A DNA stretch of 64,000 nt from NCBI GenBank assembly GCA_934541105.1, contig CAKTDA010000005.1:186001-250000 (forward strand), given 5' to 3'. The notes below the pieces were generated by a model. The model was not told the origin of the DNA and searched no databases. It was given only the letters and a program-made list of their open reading frames with translations. This DNA comes from an uncultured Luteitalea sp. GTDB taxonomy: Bacteria > Acidobacteriota > Vicinamibacteria > Vicinamibacterales > Vicinamibacteraceae. Each line of letters starts with the position of its first letter. Positions within the stretch are counted from its first letter, which is position 1. Positions 50,963 through 58,615 of this stretch are shown piece after piece. A program made the translations under genes and the position numbers.

Positions 50963-51911
50963 GCCCCGTGTCTCGCCCGCGGCCCCGCCATGCGAAGCGG
51001 GGCCCGCGTTTCGGCGCCTCGATGCGGGCTGCCATGAGGAGCCGGATCACCCGGAACGCCTGAGTGCCGAACGGCTCGAGCAGCGCCACCATCCGCGCAT
51101 CGTCTGCGCGGGGCTCGCCGGCAAGGGCCCAGGCCACGGTGTTCGGCAGATGGAAGTCGAACAGCGGAATCGGATCGGGACGACCGAGCCGCATGCCGAG
51201 CGCGGTGGCCGACGTCCACGGGCCGATGCCGCGCACCTTGTGGAGGAGGTCGGCCGCGGCGTCGGTCGGCAGGTGCTCGACGCGGCGCACGGCATGCGCC
51301 ACGCGGGCGATGTCGACGAGGGTCCGCGCCTGACGCCCGCCGATACCCGCCGCTTCGAGAGGCAGCGTGCCTGCCGCCCGGATGGCGCGCGGTGTCGGCG
51401 ACAGACGCAACGCGACCGGTCCCGGCGCGGGCTCGCCGAGCGCGAGGCACAGGCGCCGCCAGTTGTTTGCCGCCTCCTCCCAGGTGACGAGTTGGTGCAG
51501 CACCGTGTGGACGAGAGCCTCGAAGACGTCGCGCGTGTCGGTGCTGCGGAGCCCGCGGTGACGGGTGAGCAGCCGATCGGTGACCGGATGCGGCGCAAGC
51601 ACCCACGGCTCCTCGTGCACGCCGATCCAGCGGGGGACGTCCGGCAGGACGGCCGCCGCTCCCGGGCCCCATGCCTCGGCGCGGACGTCATCCCCGAGCG
51701 TCAGACGCACGGTGGCCGGTCCCTCGACCGTGTGTGCCGTGCGCCAGAGGCCGTCGGGCTCGCGGCGCAGCGTCGGGTCGCGCGGCCCGGTTCGCAGCAG
51801 CCGTGTCGTCTCGACGAAGTCATACCGCGCGGGCAGCGGCCAGCGGGCGCTCGCGTCGGCTGGCATGGCCGCCTGACGGGCCGGGGCGATGTCAGGCAGG
51901 CGGTGCGTCAT
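50952..51911 (-). CDS. DNA-3-methyladenine glycosylase (AlkA-like)
   Basis: 319 residues. A HhH-GPD protein: helical core RDVFEALVHTVLHQLVTWEE, then LPTDAAADLLHKVRGIGPWT (the HhH hairpin G-I-G-P-W-T), then LFDFHLPNTVAW, where the acidic residue after the hairpin is the likely catalytic Asp. It lacks an iron-sulfur cluster. The N-terminal 100 residues are an AlkA_N-like beta domain. It excises alkylated bases. It overlaps queD upstream by 20 bases and the NamZ-like gene downstream by 11; the ATG at 51866 is an alternative start without the first overlap. Confidence 0.85.
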   Translation of the reverse strand: MTHRLPDIAPARQAAMPADASARWPLPARYDFVETTRLLRTGPRDPTLRREPDGLWRTAHTVEGPATVRLTLGDDVRAEAWGPGAAAVLPDVPRWIGVHEEPWVLAPHPVTDRLLTRHRGLRSTDTRDVFEALVHTVLHQLVTWEEAANNWRRLCLALGEPAPGPVALRLSPTPRAIRAAGTLPLEAAGIGGRQARTLVDIARVAHAVRRVEHLPTDAAADLLHKVRGIGPWTSATALGMRLGRPDPIPLFDFHLPNTVAWALAGEPRADDARMVALLEPFGTQAFRVIRLLMAARIEAPKRGPRFAWRGRGRDTGRVR

Positions 51912-52266
51912 CGCCGAAGTACGTGCAGCCGGAGTCGCACGTCTCGCGCACGACGATGCGATGGAGGGAAGGAAGTGCCGGCCTCACGCGCTGCCACACC
52001 CAGCGCGCGATGTGCTCGCTCGTCGGGTTCTCCAGGCCCGCGATGTCGTTGAGGTAGTTGTGGTCCAGCGCCTCGTGGCACGGGAGCCAGGCGCGATCGA
52101 CCTCGTAGAAGTCGACGAGCCAGCCGGTCGATTCGTCCAGGGGACCGCGGACGTGCAACTGCACGATGAAGGAGTGCCCGTGCAATCGCGCGCACTTGTG
52201 GCCGTCGGGCAGGGCCGTCAGGCGATGCGCCGCTTCGAACCGGTACTCTCGACAGACTTCGAACAT
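51892..52266 (-). CDS. queD: 6-carboxy-5,6,7,8-tetrahydropterin synthase
   Basis: 124 residues from the internal ATG 52266 (MFEVCREYRFEAAH); ten residues of poly-Gly-type sequence precede it in the open frame. The zinc histidines are in FEAAHRL and KCARLHGHSFI, the catalytic Cys is in the KCARLHGH motif, and LDHNYLNDI, ENPTSEHIARWVW and ETCDSGCTY complete the PTPS/QueD pattern. It makes 6-carboxytetrahydropterin for queuosine or archaeosine-type 7-deazaguanine synthesis. No queC, queE or queF is in the window. It is followed, with overlap, by the alkA-like and NamZ-like genes. Confidence 0.92.
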   Translation of the reverse strand: MFEVCREYRFEAAHRLTALPDGHKCARLHGHSFIVQLHVRGPLDESTGWLVDFYEVDRAWLPCHEALDHNYLNDIAGLENPTSEHIARWVWQRVRPALPSLHRIVVRETCDSGCTYFGDDAPPA

Positions 52267-52434
52267 CACGCCTCCGCCCCCATTGTCCCTGCTCATGGCT
52301 CGACGGGCGACCCGAACTCGTCACTGTGCGCCCTGCGCCACCGGAACGTTCCTGCACATGTCTCCCTCTCACGGTTGTCGACGGATGTTCAGGGATCGCC
52401 GGACTTTCTCCCGAGCCGGCGCCGAGGAGGTCAC

Positions 52435-53187
52435 GTGACTGCACGAATACTCACCCGCCTGATGGCCTGCGCCATCGTGCTCGCCCCGCTGTCGGCGCGC
52501 GGCGCCCTCATCGTGCTCAGCGGCGCCGACGGGACGGCCGGCACGAACGAGATCGAGATGATGCGTCCGCCCGGGCATCCGGGCGCGCCCACGGGAAGCT
52601 CCGGCGACATCACCGATCTCGCCACCGACTTCGGCATGGGTCCGCTCCTGCTGCAACTGGGCATCGGCGACACCGATCCCGCAAGGCTCGTCTGGGGCAG
52701 CGGTGCCTTCCAGTCCGTGGACGAGAGCAACGCGGCCTCGACGCTGCTGCACTACGCCGGCGGGTCGGGCCTCACGATCGATGGGGCGGCGTTGGACGGA
52801 CTCGTCACGGTGGCCTCCGGCACGCTCTTCTCGGGCACGTTCGCCGCCGGACCGATGGCCGTCACGATGGCGACCGTCGAGCCCTGCCTCTACCCCAGCG
52901 TCTGCACGGGAACCATCACCGGCGCGATTGCCAGCGGCATGCTCGATGCGGCACTGGCGGCCGCACTCGGCGTCCATCCGGACGTGCTCGGGGGAACCTT
53001 CACGCTGTCGGCCGACAACCTCGTGTACGACGACGACTCGGGCGAGTTCGAGGGCGTGGTCACGACGAAGTCGATCGTGCTCTCGGTGAAGGAGGTCCCG
53101 GCCCCGCCCGCAGTGGCCCTGCTCGCGGCGGCTGCGCTTGCCGGCGGCCTCCGACGGCGCCTCCGCACGCGCGCGAGCGGATGCTGA
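52435..53187 (+). CDS. PEP-CTERM-like surface protein with VPAP tail
   Basis: 250 residues from GTG 52435, with GAGGAGG upstream. Signal peptide ends APLSARGA. The body contains no enzyme motif that I recognise; it is beta-rich, with Gly/Thr-rich segments such as GSGLTIDGAALDGLVTVASG. The tail is VPAPPAVALLAAAALAGGLR then RRLRTR. VPAPP replaces the standard VPEP, so it may be a weak PEP-CTERM variant (VPxP class), still with hydrophobic helix and basic end. It is probably an exosortase substrate. Confidence 0.75.
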   Translation: MTARILTRLMACAIVLAPLSARGALIVLSGADGTAGTNEIEMMRPPGHPGAPTGSSGDITDLATDFGMGPLLLQLGIGDTDPARLVWGSGAFQSVDESNAASTLLHYAGGSGLTIDGAALDGLVTVASGTLFSGTFAAGPMAVTMATVEPCLYPSVCTGTITGAIASGMLDAALAAALGVHPDVLGGTFTLSADNLVYDDDSGEFEGVVTTKSIVLSVKEVPAPPAVALLAAAALAGGLRRRLRTRASGC

Positions 53188-53329
53188 GGGGAGGACGCCG
53201 CCGGGCGGGTGACATCCGAACGGGGCCGGGTACCGCGCAACCGACTACCGCTGAGTAATGCGACGGCCTGCCGGGACCGACAACACGCGCAGCGACCGAT
53301 CGTCGGCGCTCGTCGGCAGAGGAGGTGCG

Positions 53330-53686
53330 ATGCCACCACGTGGCGTGAAGCGAGCCAGGCGCGTGCGGCAGTACGAGCACATCAAGGAATCGGCACGGGA
53401 GCGCGGCGCGGGCGAGGATCGCGCCGAGGAGATCGCGGCCCGCACGGTCAACAAGCAGCGGCGGCAGGCAGGCGAGACGAAGGGTACCCGCAAGCGCACG
53501 GCCAAGCGCACGGCCAAGCGCACGAAGAAGACGTCCACACGGAAGGTCGCGAAGAAGACGACGAAGCGAGCCTCGAAGAAGGCGCGCAAGTCCGCGAAGA
53601 CGGCATCGAAGAAGACCGCGACGAAGTCGAGCCGCGCGGGCACCGCCACACGGACGCCGCGCCTCGTCGCGAGCCGCAAGCGCTGA
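53330..53686 (+). CDS. Histone H1-like basic protein
   Basis: 118 residues from ATG 53330 (AGGAGG four bases upstream). The N-terminal 45 residues (MPPRGVKRARRVRQYEHIKE, then GEDRAEEIAARTVNKQRR) match a small family often annotated as plasmid stabilisation or histone-like. The rest is a Lys/Arg/Thr/Ala-rich tail with 12-base repeats encoding KRTA and later SKKA-type units, like eukaryotic H1 tails or bacterial HctB/AlgP. It probably binds DNA non-specifically. It is a single gene, 55 bases before the winged-helix membrane protein. Confidence 0.78.
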   Translation: MPPRGVKRARRVRQYEHIKESARERGAGEDRAEEIAARTVNKQRRQAGETKGTRKRTAKRTAKRTKKTSTRKVAKKTTKRASKKARKSAKTASKKTATKSSRAGTATRTPRLVASRKR

Positions 53687-53741
53687 GGTGAGAGGCAGGC
53701 CGCCCGCGGGCGGCCTGCGCGACCTGATATCTTCGAGCGCG

Positions 53742-55106
53742 GTGCCGCGCTATCGCTTCGCCGGGTTCGTGCTGTCGCCGCGCGAGCGATCGCTCGTGCG
53801 TGACGGCCAGGCCGTCCCGCTCATCCCCCGCTATTTCGACCTGCTGCTGTTTCTCGTCGAGCGCCGGCGCGAGGCCGTGCACCGGCGCGACATCTTCGAT
53901 CGCGTCTGGACCGACGTCATCGTCTCCGACAGCGCCCTGAGCCAGGCCATCCGCACGCTGCGACGCACGCTTGGCGACGACCCGCGCACGCCGCAGTTCA
54001 TCCGGACGGTGTCGAGGCACGGCTACCAGTTCGTCTGCGCGAGCCTTGTCGAGGAGGACGAGGACGCGCTGGCCGAACCGGAGCGCCCACCGAGTGTCGC
54101 CGCTTCGCCCGCTCTGCCGCACGGTGATCGGGATCCGTTCCCGCCGCTGCTCGCCGCACTGGCGGTGGCGCCGACCACGCCCGCCGCGCGCGAGGAGCAG
54201 CGTGATGCGGCCGAGCGCCTCCACGCCCTCGGCACCGCGGACGCGCTCCGCCGACTCGACGGTCATCCCCGCGAGGCCTACGCGCGCGCCCTCCTGCGCG
54301 ACACGCGGCATCAGGTGCCAGGCGCGGGTGAGGTCCCGCTGCTTGCTGCGCACGAAGGCATGCGCGCGGCCGCGCAGCTCGTCCGGCTTCGCGGCCGGCG
54401 TGGTGCGCGGCTCGTGCTGCGCCGCTGGCTGGGCGGGACGACAGGCGCCGCGACCGCCGGCCTCGTCGCGGGTCTCCTGGGCGGCCTGCTGCTGACGGTG
54501 GCGCCCGGCAGCACCGCGCCGTTCTCGGTCGTGCCCGTGCTGGCGGCAATTGGCGCCGCGTGTGGTGCGCTTGGCGGCGCGGGCGTCTCGGCCGGCCTGT
54601 CGGCAGCCGAGGTCATGGCGCTCTCGGCGCGGCGGGCGGTCCTCGTCCCTGCGGCGGCTGCGGGCGGCGCGCTTGCCGGGGGAGCGGCGCAACTGCTTGC
54701 GCGCTGGACCCTGGATGCCGTGTTCGGCCTCGCCGTGCCTGTCGGCGGCCTGATCGAAGGGCTCGTCATCGGCACCGGCGTCGGCGCGGCCTTTGCCCTT
54801 GCGACCCGGACCGTCAGGGCGGGTCTTGCGGCTCCACGCGGCGCGGCGCGAGTACGGGCCTCGGTCATCACCGCCGCGGGTGGAGCGGTTGCCGCCCTGC
54901 TGCTCGCGCTGCTCGGGTTCCCCCTGGTCGGCGGGACGATCCACCTGCTCGCGCAGGCATCCCACGGATCGCAGGTCCTGCTCACGCCCCTCGGACGCCT
55001 CGTCGGCGAGCCGGAGTTCGGACCGCTCGCGCGCGCGCTGCTCTCGATCGGCGAGGGCGGCGCCTTCGGTGCGGGCATTGCCTACGGGCTCGTGCGGAGG
55101 GGCTGA
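53742..55106 (+). CDS. CadC-like winged-helix regulator with multi-pass membrane C-terminus
   Basis: 454 residues from GTG 53742; GTG 53688 is an alternative, adding 18 residues. Residues 1-100 are a Trans_reg_C (OmpR-type) winged helix: FAGFVLSPRERSLVRDGQAV, RREAVHRRDIFDRVW, SDSALSQAIRTLRRTLGDD and FIRTVSRHGYQFV. No receiver domain. A linker of about 120 residues (containing AAHEGMRAAAQLVRLRGRRG) leads to about six hydrophobic segments rich in Gly and Ala (for example TGAATAGLVAGLLGGLLLTV). Typical relatives have a TPR or WD40 part instead. It may be a membrane-held one-component regulator. A repeat array begins two bases after its stop. Confidence 0.8.
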   Translation: MPRYRFAGFVLSPRERSLVRDGQAVPLIPRYFDLLLFLVERRREAVHRRDIFDRVWTDVIVSDSALSQAIRTLRRTLGDDPRTPQFIRTVSRHGYQFVCASLVEEDEDALAEPERPPSVAASPALPHGDRDPFPPLLAALAVAPTTPAAREEQRDAAERLHALGTADALRRLDGHPREAYARALLRDTRHQVPGAGEVPLLAAHEGMRAAAQLVRLRGRRGARLVLRRWLGGTTGAATAGLVAGLLGGLLLTVAPGSTAPFSVVPVLAAIGAACGALGGAGVSAGLSAAEVMALSARRAVLVPAAAAGGALAGGAAQLLARWTLDAVFGLAVPVGGLIEGLVIGTGVGAAFALATRTVRAGLAAPRGAARVRASVITAAGGAVAALLLALLGFPLVGGTIHLLAQASHGSQVLLTPLGRLVGEPEFGPLARALLSIGEGGAFGAGIAYGLVRRG

Positions 55107-55107
55107 G

Positions 55108-55178
55108 GGAAAGTCTGAAGTCGGAAGTCAGAAGTCAGAAGGAAAGTCCGAAGGGCGAAGGAAAGTCCGAAGGGCGAA
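55108..55178 (+). repeat. Heptamer array GAAGTCR and perfect 19-base direct repeat
   Basis: After GGAAAGTCT come GAAGTCG, GAAGTCA, GAAGTCA (55117-55137), then GGAAAGTCCGAAGGGCGAA twice in perfect tandem (55141-55159 and 55160-55178). It begins one base after the TGA of the preceding gene (55104-55106). Confidence 0.9.
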
Positions 55179-55193
55179 CCCCGAATCTGTTCG

Positions 55194-55258
55194 TAGGCGT
55201 CGATGTTTACATCGACGCTCGCCGACGCTCGCCGCGCGTCGGACTAGTCCGACGCCTA
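55194..55258. repeat. Nested palindromic element
   Basis: Outer inverted repeat TAGGCGTCG (55194-55202) and CGACGCCTA (55250-55258). Inside are a left palindrome GTCGATGT-TT-ACATCGAC (55199-55216), a perfect tandem GACGCTCGCC twice (55214-55233), and a right 20-base palindrome GCGTCGGACTAGTCCGACGC (55236-55255). The whole can form a cloverleaf-like structure on either strand. No gene is within it. It follows the heptamer array and precedes the AT-richer small gene. Confidence 0.85.
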
Positions 55259-55426
55259 GAGATATCGAACAGCGGGACGACGACGATTTCGAACGCGCCG
55301 GCAACGTGCTCTACGGCGCGACAGGCGCCGCGGCAGGATTGAGCCCGCTCTTGCACGCCGGCTCGCTTCATGCTCCCGTCCGAGATCAATGGAACGACAA
55401 CCCATTCGGCTGGAATAACATCGTCA

Positions 55427-55900
55427 ATGAACTGGGATATCAATGGGACGGTACACGCGGAATCGTCGCGGCGGCGGTGTGTCGGTAGGTCTTTCACTGC
55501 CTTAGCTGTGGCGATTGTCGTTGCCACAGTGGCGAACGGGGCCTGCGTCGTTCCAGACTGTGAGACTGAGATTCATACCGAAGCAGTATCGCCGGACGGA
55601 ACCACCAAGGCTACCGCGTACGAACTCGGTTGTGGTGTGCTGGAGAGAAGAAACACCAGGGTCACGATCCACCCAGTCACCACACTGGCGAATGACGGCG
55701 AGAGGGTGCTGTCAACCGACGGCCGCTATGGAGTGCACTTGGAATGGGCCACGTCAAACAGCTTGCGCGTGACGGTAGACTGCCATGGCGATTGCGATCG
55801 CAGGATTGGGTCGGCGCACATCCGGAAGAGCAGAGTCGGCGACGTATCTGTGGAGTACGTATACTCTGGCAAACTTAGAGCGACGCTAGACCCAAAATAA
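55427..55900 (+). CDS. Small probable lipoprotein or exported protein of unknown function
   Basis: About 157 residues; the start is uncertain (ATG 55427 or a later codon). A hydrophobic segment RSFTALAVAIVVATVANGAC could be a lipoprotein signal. The mature part has SPDGTTKATAYELGCGVLER and VLSTDGRYGVHLEWATSN, a pattern found in small exported proteins of the DUF5412-like kind. GC is near 50-55 percent and third positions are mixed, unlike all other genes here, which suggests recent acquisition or relaxed constraint. A single Cys pair (CHGDC) lies in the second half. Confidence 0.45.
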   Translation: MNWDINGTVHAESSRRRCVGRSFTALAVAIVVATVANGACVVPDCETEIHTEAVSPDGTTKATAYELGCGVLERRNTRVTIHPVTTLANDGERVLSTDGRYGVHLEWATSNSLRVTVDCHGDCDRRIGSAHIRKSRVGDVSVEYVYSGKLRATLDPK

Positions 55901-56157
55901 GCGCGTTCGCGGCTCGGCAGTCGGTCGAGAGGGGATCACGACAGAGAGGTCTCCCTCCCGGTGCGTGCCAGGTTGCGATACCACTCAACTTGTCGCTTCG
56001 GATGCTTCGCCTCCACGCGTACATCATGTCGATGCCATCCGGGCCTCTCTATCCCGGTCTCGAGCTGCGGCTCAGCATCGCCGCTGGCCGCGCAGGTGAG
56101 CAACGCCACGGAGCACGATTGCTCGCACTACACTCCGGTCGACGCGTCTGCTGGCCG
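55901..56157. other. Gap without a convincing gene
   Basis: 257 bases with no frame that shows the usual third-position GC bias or a known motif. It lies between the AT-richer small gene and the broken transposase, and probably belongs to the same decayed insertion. Confidence 0.5.
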
Positions 56158-56628
56158 TCACTCATGGATCTCGTACGCGGTGACGATCGGGCCTTCCGCC
56201 TCCTGGATCGTCACCAGGTGGCCAGACTCGGTCGGCTTGGCGAGCTTGCCCTTCCGGATGGCCGCGGTGTGCGGCTCGAAGACGCGCAGCACCTTGTCGG
56301 GGACCTGGGTGTCGCCACGCATGACGCGGGCATGGGTCTGCGCGAGGACGCGCCGGGCCAGCGGACGCATCGTGTCGAGTGTGCGCCGCGCGCGCTGTAG
56401 GAGACGCTGCGCCGCAGGCGCCGCCGCGCCGATCGCCTGGCCGATCCGACGGACCGTCGTGTCGGCATCGCGACGTTGCACGCTGCGCAGCCGATTCCGC
56501 ACGCGCGCCGCCGCCCCACCCAGCACGCCGCCGACGCGCTGCATCGTCCGCGTCACGACACGCGCGGCATCGCCCAGGAGCGTGCTGTCCACCGCGAGCG
56601 TCTTGCCGGTGAGCAGGCCATCCGTCCG
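56158..56628 (-). pseudogene. Truncated ISNCY-type (IS1202-like) transposase
   Basis: No proper start: the frame runs in from about 56628 (DGLLTGKTLAVDSTLLGDAA) without a Met, and ends after VTIQEAEGPIVTAYEIHE. The segment VPDKVLRVFEPHTAAIRKGK, then LAKPTESGHLVTIQEAE, is characteristic of ISNCY-family transposases. Compared with the family, the DDE region upstream of VDST is missing or shortened (a stretch following VDTT appears deleted), and the downstream third with the final acidic residue is absent. It is therefore an inactive fragment; flanking inverted repeats were not identified. It lies within the repeat-rich island. Confidence 0.75.
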
Positions 56629-56630
56629 GC

Positions 56631-56700
56631 ATTCCCCGTTCCCCGTTCGACGTTCCGGCGTTCGACGTGCGGGCGTCCGGCGTTTCCGTACGGCCTTCCC
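56631..56700 (-). repeat. Heptamer-type repeat (GTTCCCC / GTTCGAC units on the plus strand)
   Basis: ATTCCCC, GTTCCCC, GTTCGAC, GTTCCGG, then GTTCGAC, GTGCGGG and degenerate units with one-base slips. On the minus strand these are GGGGAAC and GTCGAAC, related to the GAACGTC units at 7302. It lies directly upstream of the broken transposase. Confidence 0.75.
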
Positions 56701-56830
56701 CCTGATCTCAAGACCATCTCACCGCCTGCTCACCGCGCGCTCAAGACTTGCGGGCGTTTGACGCCGATGCTCGGTCAGGCACGGGCCCACCGCATGGCGC
56801 GGAGGCGGCTCCGGGCCGGAGGCATTCACC

Positions 56831-57361
56831 ATGAGCCCATCGGTTGCCGCACTCAGCACGCCGCCCGCCCTCCCGTTCGCACGCAGCTACGACCCGAGCG
56901 GCCCGTACCTGCGCCTGCGCGTCGCGACGACCGCGGACCAGGAGGTCATCGACATCACCGATCAGCTCGAAGCCTTCCTGCTGCTCACCGGGCTCACCCG
57001 CGGCATGCTCCTCGTGCATTCCCTGCACACGACGACGGCGGTCATCGTGAACGAGAACGAGCCGCTGCTGCACGGCGACCTGTTCCGGCAGCTCGAACGC
57101 CTCGCGCCCCGTGCGCTCGCCTACGATCACGACGACCCAACGCGCCGCGTCGTCAACCGCATGGACCAGGAGCGCACGAACGGCCACGCGCACTGCCGCG
57201 CCATGCTGCTCGGCGGCTCGGTGTGCCTCCCCATCGTCGCCGGACGCCTGCTGCTCGGCCGCTGGCAGCGGGTGCTGCTCGTGGAACTCGATGGGCCGCA
57301 GGAACGCACGCTGGTGGCGACGATCGTCGGCGGCGTATCCTTCGGCCATGCGTCGTCGTGA
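56831..57361 (+). CDS. YjbQ-family protein (UPF0047, secondary thiamine-phosphate synthase)
   Basis: 176 residues. The family motifs are HSLHTTTAVIVNENEPLL with the active His, VVNRMDQERTNGHAHCRAML with the metal-binding HxH, and a C-terminal WQRVLLVELDGPQERT. YjbQ-type proteins have weak thiamine-phosphate synthase activity; the physiological role is unclear. The N-terminus is about 25 residues longer than usual (MSPSVAALSTPPALPFARS). Its last 14 bases overlap the start of the M14 peptidase, so they are probably co-transcribed. Confidence 0.88.
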   Translation: MSPSVAALSTPPALPFARSYDPSGPYLRLRVATTADQEVIDITDQLEAFLLLTGLTRGMLLVHSLHTTTAVIVNENEPLLHGDLFRQLERLAPRALAYDHDDPTRRVVNRMDQERTNGHAHCRAMLLGGSVCLPIVAGRLLLGRWQRVLLVELDGPQERTLVATIVGGVSFGHASS

Positions 57362-58589
57362 CCTTCTTGCGCTCCCACTGGCCGTGGCCGGCGCCCCGGC
57401 CATCTCCCTCGCGGCCGCGGCGCAGGACGCGCCCGTGCTCGCAGCCGCGGACTTCACCTTCGAGGGCCCCCTCGGATCGCAGGGCACATCGATCGCGCCC
57501 GTCGGCCGCAATCACTTCCGCGTGCGGCTGGGCGCCGCGCCGAACCAGCCGGGCTGGCCCAACAAGCTCAACGCGCGCATCCTGCGTCACGCGCGCGGCA
57601 ATCCGCTGCGGCTCGACGTGGAGTTCCCGCAAGGCACCAGTTACGCGTTCAACGAGTATCACCAGTCGTTCTCGTACGACGGCGTGCACTGGCATCCGGT
57701 GGCGTGGGAGAAGGGCTACCTCGCGTCGCCGCTCGCCGACACGCTCGTGTTTCCGCCCTTCACGGGCGATGCCGTGTGGATCGGGACGCAGACGCCGATG
57801 TCGTGGGACGTCGACGCGCTGGGGCTCGTCGCGCGCTGGCGCCGGAGCCCGCACGTCACGGTGCGCACGGTGGGGAAGACGCTCGGCGGACGCGACATGC
57901 TGCGCCTCGAGATCACCGATGCCGCGAGCCCGCATCCGAGGTCGCGACGCTGGGTGCACTACCTCGCGAACCAGCACCCCGGCGAGCACAACTCGCAGTG
58001 GCGGCTCGCGGGGCTCGTGGACTGGCTCCTGGGCGACGAGGCCGCCGACGTCCGGCAGCGGCAGATCGTCCATGTGGTGCTGATGATGAGCCCGGACGCC
58101 CCGGCAAACGGCTGGTATCGGGTCAATGCGCAGGGCGTGGACATGAACCGGAGCTACAGTCCCACGGGGTCGAACAAGGCCACGCAAGCCCACGAGGCGT
58201 ATCTCTGGCAGCGCGATCTCGAGCAGCTCATGGCGTCGGACGCACCGGTCACGACCGTCTGGGCCATCCACACGTGGGGTGGCATCGTCGAACCGCAGAT
58301 CATCCCGGGAGCCGAGCTGCAGTCGCCGGCGGCGCCCGGCACGTGGACCGACCTGCGCGACGTCCTCGCGAAGCACGACCGTCTGGGCCTCATCGAGCCG
58401 GTGACGCTCGCGAAGCGCGGGCAGTACGGCAACACCTCGTGGACCGACGGGCCGCATACGCAGTTCGGCATCACGGCGATGCTGTGCGAGGGCGGCGCCG
58501 TGCTCCAGACGCGTCAGCTCAACGAGGCGTCAGGCGTGGCAATCATCAAGGCGCTTGGCGCGTTCTATCGCGGCGTGAAGCCCGGCTAG
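57348..58589 (+). CDS. Exported M14-family zinc carboxypeptidase
   Basis: 413 residues from ATG 57348; the longer frame overlaps YjbQ. A Tat-like signal (MRRRDLLALPLAVAGAP). A beta-rich N-terminal domain (about 35-150) precedes the peptidase: HYLANQHPGEHNSQWRLAGL (HxxE zinc ligands), VNAQGVDMNRSYSPTG (substrate Arg), WAIHTWGGIVEP (third His) and AMLCEGGAV (catalytic Glu). The order fits cytosolic-carboxypeptidase-like M14 (M14B/D type), which remove acidic or other C-terminal residues. It overlaps yjbQ by 14 bases. Confidence 0.88.
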   Translation: MRRRDLLALPLAVAGAPAISLAAAAQDAPVLAAADFTFEGPLGSQGTSIAPVGRNHFRVRLGAAPNQPGWPNKLNARILRHARGNPLRLDVEFPQGTSYAFNEYHQSFSYDGVHWHPVAWEKGYLASPLADTLVFPPFTGDAVWIGTQTPMSWDVDALGLVARWRRSPHVTVRTVGKTLGGRDMLRLEITDAASPHPRSRRWVHYLANQHPGEHNSQWRLAGLVDWLLGDEAADVRQRQIVHVVLMMSPDAPANGWYRVNAQGVDMNRSYSPTGSNKATQAHEAYLWQRDLEQLMASDAPVTTVWAIHTWGGIVEPQIIPGAELQSPAAPGTWTDLRDVLAKHDRLGLIEPVTLAKRGQYGNTSWTDGPHTQFGITAMLCEGGAVLQTRQLNEASGVAIIKALGAFYRGVKPG

Positions 58590-58615
58590 CCGAGCGCTCC
58601 GGGCCGGCCGGCAGG

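Noticed and set aside
55207..55527. A 106-codon open frame on the minus strand across the palindromic element
   Set aside because: No ribosome site, no third-position bias, and it reads through the palindromes; it is probably a chance frame.
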